The notes below the pieces were generated by a model. It searched no databases. It saw nothing but the letters and a program-made list of their open reading frames with translations, and was not told where the DNA came from. A stretch of 64,000 nucleotides of DNA. Source: Rhizobiaceae bacterium. Its GTDB lineage: Bacteria > Pseudomonadota > Alphaproteobacteria > Rhizobiales > Rhizobiaceae. Below are positions 59,201 through 64,000 of this stretch, in pieces. Numbering within the stretch: position 1 is the stretch's first letter; the number at the start of each line of letters is the position of its first letter. The position numbers and the translations under genes are program-made. The DNA is taken from the NCBI GenBank assembly GCA_019635755.1, contig JAHBYW010000008.1, positions 124,001 to 188,000 of the forward strand. The letters are read 5' to 3'.

Positions 59201-59920
59201 CTATGCTCCGCCGCACATGTGCTGCGTGTCCGACAAGAGCCACGTGCCCTGCGTGTAGTGGTTGATGCCGAGATAGAGCCGCCCGCGGCCATCGCCCGGC
59301 GGACAGTCGCGCGGGATGGCGATCAGGCAGACGGACACCTGATGTCCGACCTCCGACCCCAGCAGCGCGGGCTCGCTGCCATACGACACCTGCATGCCGT
59401 CATTGGTGAACTCGACCACGGTGCCGGAATAGGCTTCGGCTTCGGCCAGCGGCTTGCCGGTGCGGTCGGTGAGCGAGCGTATGCGTGTGGCCGCGCACTG
59501 GCCAAGTGTCTTCGGCCACGACTGGTCCGTGTTCGGCGGCAGAACCGCGTAGTCGTTGGACGCCTTGCGCAGCAGCAGCGCCTCGACGTAGCGCGGCACC
59601 CATGCCATCACCGAAGCCATGCCCACGAAGGTGTCCAGCGCATTGTAGAGCGCAGCGCCGATACAGGCGGCGTCGTCTCCACAGGCGCGGCGGTCGGCCA
59701 GCAGGGCGCGGGCGATCTCGCGGGCGTTGCCGAATTCCGGCCTGAAGCGCGGATAGGCCTCGGCGATCATGAGGTCCATCTCGGCGAGCTCCGGCGAACT
59801 GCAGATCGTGCCTTCGTCCGCGGTCATCGCCGCGGTGCAGTCGAAGGAGGGACCGCCGCCGGCGGCGAGGGCGTCGAGCGGGGCGAAGGCGAGGGCAATC
59901 AGGAAGCCGATGCGGATCAT
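59201..59920 (-). CDS. secreted LprI-like (DUF1311) protein
   Basis: A 239-residue protein with a signal peptide (GFLIALAFAPLDALA). The N-terminal mature part has the Cys pattern of LprI/DUF1311: FDCTAAMTADEGTICSSPELAEMDLMIAEAY, then RRACGDDAACIGAAL. The C-terminal half contains two more cysteines (QCAATRI and VCLIAIPRDC) and is otherwise unrecognised. LprI proteins can inhibit lysozymes. A periplasmic location is likely. Confidence 0.75.
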   Translation of the reverse strand: MIRIGFLIALAFAPLDALAAGGGPSFDCTAAMTADEGTICSSPELAEMDLMIAEAYPRFRPEFGNAREIARALLADRRACGDDAACIGAALYNALDTFVGMASVMAWVPRYVEALLLRKASNDYAVLPPNTDQSWPKTLGQCAATRIRSLTDRTGKPLAEAEAYSGTVVEFTNDGMQVSYGSEPALLGSEVGHQVSVCLIAIPRDCPPGDGRGRLYLGINHYTQGTWLLSDTQHMCGGA

Positions 59921-59975
59921 GAACCAACTCTAGACACGCGGCGGGCGTTGCGGAAGGCGATCGAAGCGCCCAAGG

Positions 59976-60512
59976 TCAGTTCAGCGGCTTTGCCTCGTAC
60001 ACGAGCGGAAATTCGCCCGGCTCGCCCTCGCCGTCGCAGTCTGCCTTGTGGAAGAACCGTTCCAGGCGAAGCAGGCCCTCGGCGTAGCGCCATTCGCCGC
60101 GGCTGCCGCAATCGCCGATGCCCCGGCCCATGTCGTAGATCGTCAAAGTAGAGGTCGATGCGTCCCATTGGGGATTGACCAGGACGTCGACCGATCTCCA
60201 GCTCGCATGGTCCGAGTAGTAGGCGAGCCGCAGCCGCTGATAGGCATCCTCCTCGTGGACATAGGCGGCAAAGGAGAAGTTGTAGGCGCCGGCATAGCAG
60301 GGGAGGAACCAGAGTTCCTTGCCCTCCTCGAGGACGACCGTCTCGCGGCCGACATACTCTAGATACTCGATCAGGTCGCAGTCGCCGCTCGTCGCGTGCA
60401 GTTCCGCCAGCGCCGCCGGCAGGTCCGGCCAGTCGGACGACCGGGCGAGCGGCGTCACCGACATGGCGGCGATCACCATCGCACAGGAGAGGAACAGTCG
60501 GCGAAACGTCAT
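59976..60512 (-). CDS. secreted DUF1176-like protein
   Basis: A 178-residue protein with a signal peptide (LFLSCAMVIAAMSVTPLA). It has CYAGAYNFSFAAYVHEED and a C-terminal MGRGIGDCGSRGEWRYAEGLLRLERFFHKADCDGEGE block that match the end of DUF1176 proteins; the family is usually about 340 residues, so this is a short form. The four cysteines suggest disulfides. The function is unknown. Confidence 0.7.
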   Translation of the reverse strand: MTFRRLFLSCAMVIAAMSVTPLARSSDWPDLPAALAELHATSGDCDLIEYLEYVGRETVVLEEGKELWFLPCYAGAYNFSFAAYVHEEDAYQRLRLAYYSDHASWRSVDVLVNPQWDASTSTLTIYDMGRGIGDCGSRGEWRYAEGLLRLERFFHKADCDGEGEPGEFPLVYEAKPLN

Positions 60513-60531
60513 GCGGACCTCGCGGAATGGA

Positions 60532-60568
60532 CTGGCACCGGCAGGTGCTTGGACCCTGCCGGTGCCAG
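60532..60568. terminator. strong hairpin between a secreted-protein gene and the SRPBCC gene
   Basis: TGGCACCGGCAGG (60533-60545) pairs with CCTGCCGGTGCCA (60555-60567) plus an outer C-G pair, loop 9 nt. No T-run is seen. It lies after the SRPBCC stop on the minus strand. Confidence 0.55.
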
Positions 60569-60642
60569 CCTATCGCATCATCGGCCGCCTGTCCCCTGAA
60601 CTGGTGCTTCGCTCCGGGCGGATCGGTCCGCGGATGGCCGGT

Positions 60643-61140
60643 CTAGACGCCGAGTTCCTTCGCGAGCGCCTCAAGGAGGCCACGCGAGCCTTCCTCGCGG
60701 TTCCTCGCCGCGTCGGGGTCGTCGAAATAGACGCCCTGCTCGGTGTAGACGAGGCGCGTGGCGTTTCCTTCGGCGACGAACTCGATGGTCGCGAGCGACA
60801 CCGACATCAGCTGGTCGCCGATGCCCATCTTGTAGTCGAGCACGAGGCGGCTGTTCTCGACCACGTCGCGGTAGATGCCGTCATAGTAGATCTCCGGCCC
60901 GTCGCTGAAGCGGAAGCGCGAGAACTCGCGGCCGCCCACCCGTGGATCGATCGAATATTCGAACACTTCGAAGCCCTCGCCCTCGGCGAACCAGCGGCGC
61001 TTCATCGCCTGGTCGATATTGGCCTTGAAGACTTTCGCGATCGCCACGGGATAGACGCGTTCGATCGAGAACGTCGAATGCAGGATTGCGGACGGGGTCG
61101 GGCTGGTCCGCTTCGCCGCGGCTGAACTCCTGGACGGCAT
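60643..61140 (-). CDS. SRPBCC/AHSA1-type protein
   Basis: A 165-residue START/Bet v1-like protein from ATG 61140 (GAAGGAGA upstream). It shows the family outline: FSIERVYPVAIAKVFKANID, then MKRRWFAEGEGFEVFEYSIDPRVGG and a C-terminal helix RNREEGSRGLLEALAKEL. These proteins bind lipids or other hydrophobic ligands. It starts next to the stop of an ArsR gene, a very common bacterial pairing. Confidence 0.85.
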   Translation of the reverse strand: MPSRSSAAAKRTSPTPSAILHSTFSIERVYPVAIAKVFKANIDQAMKRRWFAEGEGFEVFEYSIDPRVGGREFSRFRFSDGPEIYYDGIYRDVVENSRLVLDYKMGIGDQLMSVSLATIEFVAEGNATRLVYTEQGVYFDDPDAARNREEGSRGLLEALAKELGV

Positions 61141-61142
61141 AC

Positions 61143-61547
61143 TCACTTCTCCTTCTTCGATTGGGTCGATGTCTTCTTCCGTTTCGGCCGTGCGTCCTTC
61201 GCCGCCGGTCGACGCTGCTCCTCGGGCAGCGCCCCAGCCAGTAACTCCCCCAGCCGGTCCAGCCGCCGCTCGGCGAGCAGGCGGCGCTCCGCCACCCAGT
61301 CGCCAAGCCGCTTCAGGCCGCCGGGTTCGAGCCGGCAGGTGCGCACGCGCCCGACCTTCTCGCTCGCCACGATGCCGCATTCCTCCAGGACCTGGAGGTG
61401 CTGCACCACCGCGGCGAGGCTCATGTCGAAGGGCGCGGCCAGGTCGCTGACGCTGGCCGGCCCGCGCGCGAGCCTGTCGACGATTGCCCGGCGCGTCGGC
61501 TCGGCCAGTGCGCGGAGGGTGTCGTCGATGTCGAAACGGTTAAGCAT
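61143..61547 (-). CDS. ArsR-family regulator paired with SRPBCC protein
   Basis: A 134-residue winged-helix repressor (LRALAEPTRRAIVDRLARGPASVSDLAAPFDMSLAAVVQHLQVLEECGIVASEKVGRVRTCRLEPGGL) with a Lys/Arg-rich tail. It lacks metal-binding cysteines. It is transcribed just ahead of the SRPBCC gene and probably regulates the two-gene unit. Confidence 0.9.
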   Translation of the reverse strand: MLNRFDIDDTLRALAEPTRRAIVDRLARGPASVSDLAAPFDMSLAAVVQHLQVLEECGIVASEKVGRVRTCRLEPGGLKRLGDWVAERRLLAERRLDRLGELLAGALPEEQRRPAAKDARPKRKKTSTQSKKEK

Positions 61548-61621
61548 GGACTTAAGTTATGAAGGTCGCCTGGAACAGTCAAGTGGTGACTTAAGTTTTT
61601 TGATCTCGCGATTTCCAGGAG

Positions 61622-61813
61622 GTGGACGGGATTTTTCCCGGCACGCGGCGGATTACCGTCGAAGCCCGCTCCAACGCCGGTATGTCACTGGCGATGCTCG
61701 AAATGGGGATTTCGCAACTCCCCAACGACCCCTTGATTCCGGAAACGCGCAACGAGCGCCTGGCACTTCACGAGGCCCGCCTGAAGGAGACGAAGATCAG
61801 AAATCTCGAGTAG
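61622..61813 (+). CDS. possible small protein, 63 residues
   Basis: A short open frame with a GTG start at 61622 and CAGGAG almost touching it, which is poor spacing. The second half (MSLAMLEMGISQLPNDPLIPETRNERLALHEARLKE) looks like a normal helical protein and uses fewer GC-ending codons than its neighbours. No family is recognised. It may be real or a gene fragment. Confidence 0.35.
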   Translation: MDGIFPGTRRITVEARSNAGMSLAMLEMGISQLPNDPLIPETRNERLALHEARLKETKIRNLE

Positions 61814-61822
61814 GCGGGTGAC

Positions 61823-62200
61823 CTACCCCTCCGAGTTGAGGTGCAGGATGTTGCCGTCGGGGTCCTTGAACCAGACCATGCGGAAATCGCCTGCGCGGTG
61901 GATGCCGCTCTCGAAGGTTACGCCGTCCATCTCATATCGCTCAAAGCTGACGCCCTTGCCGGCGAGCTCGGCGGTGATCGCCTCGATGTCGTCACCGACG
62001 CTCCAGACGACCGCGTTGGCCCGGTTGGTGCCGGCCTCGTCGGACCGGTAGACCACGAGGGAGGTGTCGCCGGTGCGCAGCACCAGCACGTCGCCCATGC
62101 TCTCCGTCACTTCAAGGCCGAGTGTGCCTTCGTAGAATTCGCGGGCGCGGCTGACATCGCGCACCGCGACGATGGCTGACGAGGATTTGTCCCTGAACAT
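61823..62200 (-). CDS. glyoxalase/VOC family protein
   Basis: A 125-residue VOC-fold protein. ATG 62200 (MFRDKSSSAI) is preferred to ATG 62206, which touches AAGGGAG. The family shape is visible in RAREFYEGTLGLEVTES, then the final WFKDPDGNILHLNSE with a metal-type Glu. It is a dioxygenase, glyoxalase or resistance-like member; the ligand is unknown. Confidence 0.85.
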   Translation of the reverse strand: MFRDKSSSAIVAVRDVSRAREFYEGTLGLEVTESMGDVLVLRTGDTSLVVYRSDEAGTNRANAVVWSVGDDIEAITAELAGKGVSFERYEMDGVTFESGIHRAGDFRMVWFKDPDGNILHLNSEG

Positions 62201-62275
62201 GATCATCTCCCTTCGCTTGCCGAGGGAAACGCGTCAGGGCCAGCGGGGTTGCGGGTGGATGACTACGACCGGTGC

Positions 62276-62887
62276 CTAGAACGCTGCCACGGCCGCCGCG
62301 ACCGAGTCCATGTGTTCGGCCAGCGTCGCGCCCGACGCCTTGCGCGGCTTGAGATCATGATCGCCGTCGACCATCCAGCGGACGTCGATCGCCTTGGATA
62401 GGGGGTAGCCGGCGACCTCTTCGCGCGTGCCGAACGGGTCGCGCTCGCCCTGGAAGATCAGCGTCGGGCAGGCGAGATTTTCGAGGTGATCGGTGCGCAG
62501 CTTCTCCGGCTGGCCGGGCGGGTGGAACGGATAGCCGAGGCAGACGAGGCCGGCGATCTTCCCTTCCTTGTACTGCTTGTCCGCGATCATCGAGGCCATG
62601 CGCCCGCCCATCGACTTGCCGCCGATCAGCAGCCTGCCCTTGGCCTCCACCGTCTCGATGGCGCGGACATACTGGCCGATCAGCACATTGGCAGGGGAGG
62701 GCGGCTTGCGTTCGCCGGTGCGCCGCGCGGCCATGTAGCCGAACTCGAAGCGCGCGGTGCGCACTCCATGCCTGGCAAGGGCATCCGCCATGGCATTCAT
62801 CCAGTCGGTGTCCATCGGCCCGCCGGCGCCATGCGCGAGGATGAGCGTGGTCTTCGCCGAAGCCGGACCGGCGTAGAGGAAGTCCAT
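62276..62887 (-). CDS. alpha/beta hydrolase, KANL3/Tex30-like
   Basis: A 203-residue hydrolase from ATG 62887 (AAGGATA upstream); the longer frame upstream runs antisense to the ATPase gene. LILAHGAGGPMDTDWMN gives the oxyanion hole, GGKSMGGRMAS the nucleophile Ser, and GERDPFGTREEV and DGDHDLKPRK the Asp and His. This is the predicted-hydrolase group COG3571. The substrate is unknown. Confidence 0.85.
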   Translation of the reverse strand: MDFLYAGPASAKTTLILAHGAGGPMDTDWMNAMADALARHGVRTARFEFGYMAARRTGERKPPSPANVLIGQYVRAIETVEAKGRLLIGGKSMGGRMASMIADKQYKEGKIAGLVCLGYPFHPPGQPEKLRTDHLENLACPTLIFQGERDPFGTREEVAGYPLSKAIDVRWMVDGDHDLKPRKASGATLAEHMDSVAAAVAAF

Positions 62888-62940
62888 GATGCGTATCCTT
62901 GTCTGCCGTCGCCGGCATGTGCTGGATGAAGCAGATGAAA

Positions 62941-64000
62941 CTATCGCCTCAGCACCGCGGAGAGCACGTCCCGCACGCCGATGGCGCCGACGAATTTCGA
63001 CTTGTCGTCGAACAGCGCGACCGGCGCCGTCTGGGAGCGGTGCATGGCCAGCATCACCGTTTTCAGCGGCGTGCCGGGCGTCGCCCAGAACACTTGTGCG
63101 GCCTCCTCTGGCTGCCGTTCCACGTCGGCGCAGGAGACCCAGACCGCCGGCTTGCCGTCCCGCTCCGCCGCCGCCACCAGCCCGTCGGCGTCTATCTTGA
63201 AGCGGGTGGTCTTGCGGCGGTCGAGCCAGATCCAGCCGTCGGCGTCGCGCTCCAGTTCGTGCAGCGAGCGCATCACGTTCCACGCGGTCAGCACCGAGAG
63301 CGGGTTCACGTTGGCGATGAAGTCGCGGACGTAGTCGTTGGCGGGCCTCAGCACGATGTCCTCGGGCGCGCCGGTCTGCACGATGCGGCCGCCCTCCATG
63401 ATCGTGATGTGGCTGCCGATCTTCAGTGCCTCCTCGAGGTCGTGGCTGACGAAGATGATGGTCTTCTTCAGCTTCGCCTGCAGGTCGAGCAGTTCGTCCT
63501 GCAGTTTCGTGCGGATCAGCGGGTCGAGCGCGGAGAAGGGCTCGTCCATCAGCAGGATCGGCGCCTCGGTGGCGAAGGCGCGTGCGAGGCCGACGCGCTG
63601 CTGCATGCCGCCGGACAGTTCGTGCGCGTACTTCTTCGCCCACTGGTCGAGGCCGACCAGCCTGAGCTGACGCTGGACGCGCTCCTTCTTCTCGGCTTCC
63701 GGCACGCCGGCAAGTTCCAGGCCAAAGCCGACATTTTCCTCGACGGTGCGCCAGGGCAGCAGGGCGAACTGCTGGAACACCATCGCCACCTGCTTCTGGC
63801 GGATGCGCCTGAGCGTCGCCGCATCGCAGTTGACGACGTCGACCGCCTTGTCGCCGTCATGGACGAAGACGTTGCCGCGGGCCGGGACGTTCAGAAGGTT
63901 CACCGCGCGCAGCAGCGTCGACTTGCCCGAGCCGGACAGGCCCATCAGCACCGAGATCTCGCCTTCCTGCACGGTGAGGTTGGCGCCGGCGCAGCCCAGC
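62941..64000 (-). CDS. choV: choline/glycine-betaine ABC importer ATPase, 5' end beyond the window
   Basis: The visible 353 codons are open to the window edge, so the start is missing. Walker A (GLSGSGKST), the Q-loop (VFQQFALLPWRT), the signature (LSGGMQQRVGLARAF), Walker B (ILLMDEPFSALD) and the switch His (VSHDLEEALK) are intact. The C-terminal region ends with a CBS-like segment (VALFDDKSKFVGAIGVRDVLSAVLRR). This matches ProV/ChoV ATPases of quaternary-amine importers, in which the CBS part senses ionic strength. Confidence 0.85.
   Translation of the reverse strand, partial: LGCAGANLTVQEGEISVLMGLSGSGKSTLLRAVNLLNVPARGNVFVHDGDKAVDVVNCDAATLRRIRQKQVAMVFQQFALLPWRTVEENVGFGLELAGVPEAEKKERVQRQLRLVGLDQWAKKYAHELSGGMQQRVGLARAFATEAPILLMDEPFSALDPLIRTKLQDELLDLQAKLKKTIIFVSHDLEEALKIGSHITIMEGGRIVQTGAPEDIVLRPANDYVRDFIANVNPLSVLTAWNVMRSLHELERDADGWIWLDRRKTTRFKIDADGLVAAAERDGKPAVWVSCADVERQPEEAAQVFWATPGTPLKTVMLAMHRSQTAPVALFDDKSKFVGAIGVRDVLSAVLRR

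Noticed and set aside
62276-63643. 455-codon minus-strand frame containing the KANL3-like hydrolase
   Set aside because: The N-terminal part is out of frame with the ABC ATPase gene that covers the same DNA. The hydrolase itself starts at 62887 with a good ribosome site.
1-64000. CRISPR arrays, rRNA operons, intact insertion sequences
   Set aside because: No regularly spaced repeats, rRNA signatures or transposase genes with terminal repeats were seen in reading the window.

Overview
The window looks like the chromosome of an alphaproteobacterium of the order Hyphomicrobiales (Rhizobiales), probably Phyllobacteriaceae-like. It is GC-rich. The right third carries the alphaproteobacterial cell-cycle set sciP, ctrA and chpT with the CtrA-associated envelope gene eipA, plus a rhizobial-type FliJ and a NolR-like ArsR regulator. 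The genus is an inference; no rRNA is present.

Region 1 (1-32,320) is one large catabolic island. It holds two complete branched-chain-type (Liv) ABC importers with their own periplasmic binding proteins, one with a LivM-LivG fusion, and one TRAP importer. It also holds three acyl-CoA ligases, two enoyl-CoA hydratase/isomerases, three SDR or alpha/beta-hydrolase enzymes, two EthD-like proteins, a metallo-beta-lactamase fold protein, two amidohydrolases and a dihydroxyacetophenone-dioxygenase-like cupin. A biotin-dependent carboxylase (BCCP, biotin carboxylase, divergent carboxyltransferase) is followed by a thiolase and a BioY biotin importer. The set reads as uptake of a carboxylic or aromatic-derived compound, CoA activation, carboxylation and thiolytic cleavage. 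The substrate cannot be read from sequence. Five promoter regions of this island share a 13-bp dyad, CGAA-N5-TTCG, usually just downstream of a putative -10. This suggests one regulator for the whole island, but no regulator gene lies in it within the window.

Region 2 (32,320-33,758) is a gene-poor stretch. Region 3 (33,759-45,629) is an integrated mobile element of about 11.9 kb. It is bounded by a 12-bp direct repeat (TGGTAGCGGAGG), which is the CCA and acceptor-stem end of a minus-strand tRNA-Met gene. It carries a RarA-C-like protein, a tyrosine recombinase with a 25-bp inverted repeat inside its coding sequence, a HipA-like kinase with an overlapping partner, a single-chain restriction-modification enzyme, a Rep_trans-like initiator and a large serine recombinase. 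The last 14 codons of the serine recombinase overlap the att core and read antisense through part of the tRNA gene.

Region 4 (45,618-64,000) is core chromosome: tRNA-Met, a Gfo/Idh/MocA oxidoreductase, mnmA, sciP, a PqiA-like protein, fliJ, ctrA, a response regulator, chpT, eipA, a membrane-anchored coiled-coil protein, a TrmH-type methyltransferase, a NolR-like regulator, a HugZ-like protein, an SDR and msrB. These are followed by a probable cuckoo-type small RNA (two hairpins with CCTCCTCCC loops), a PLP enzyme, two small secreted proteins, an ArsR/SRPBCC pair, a VOC protein, an alpha/beta hydrolase and the start-truncated ATPase of a choline/betaine ABC importer.
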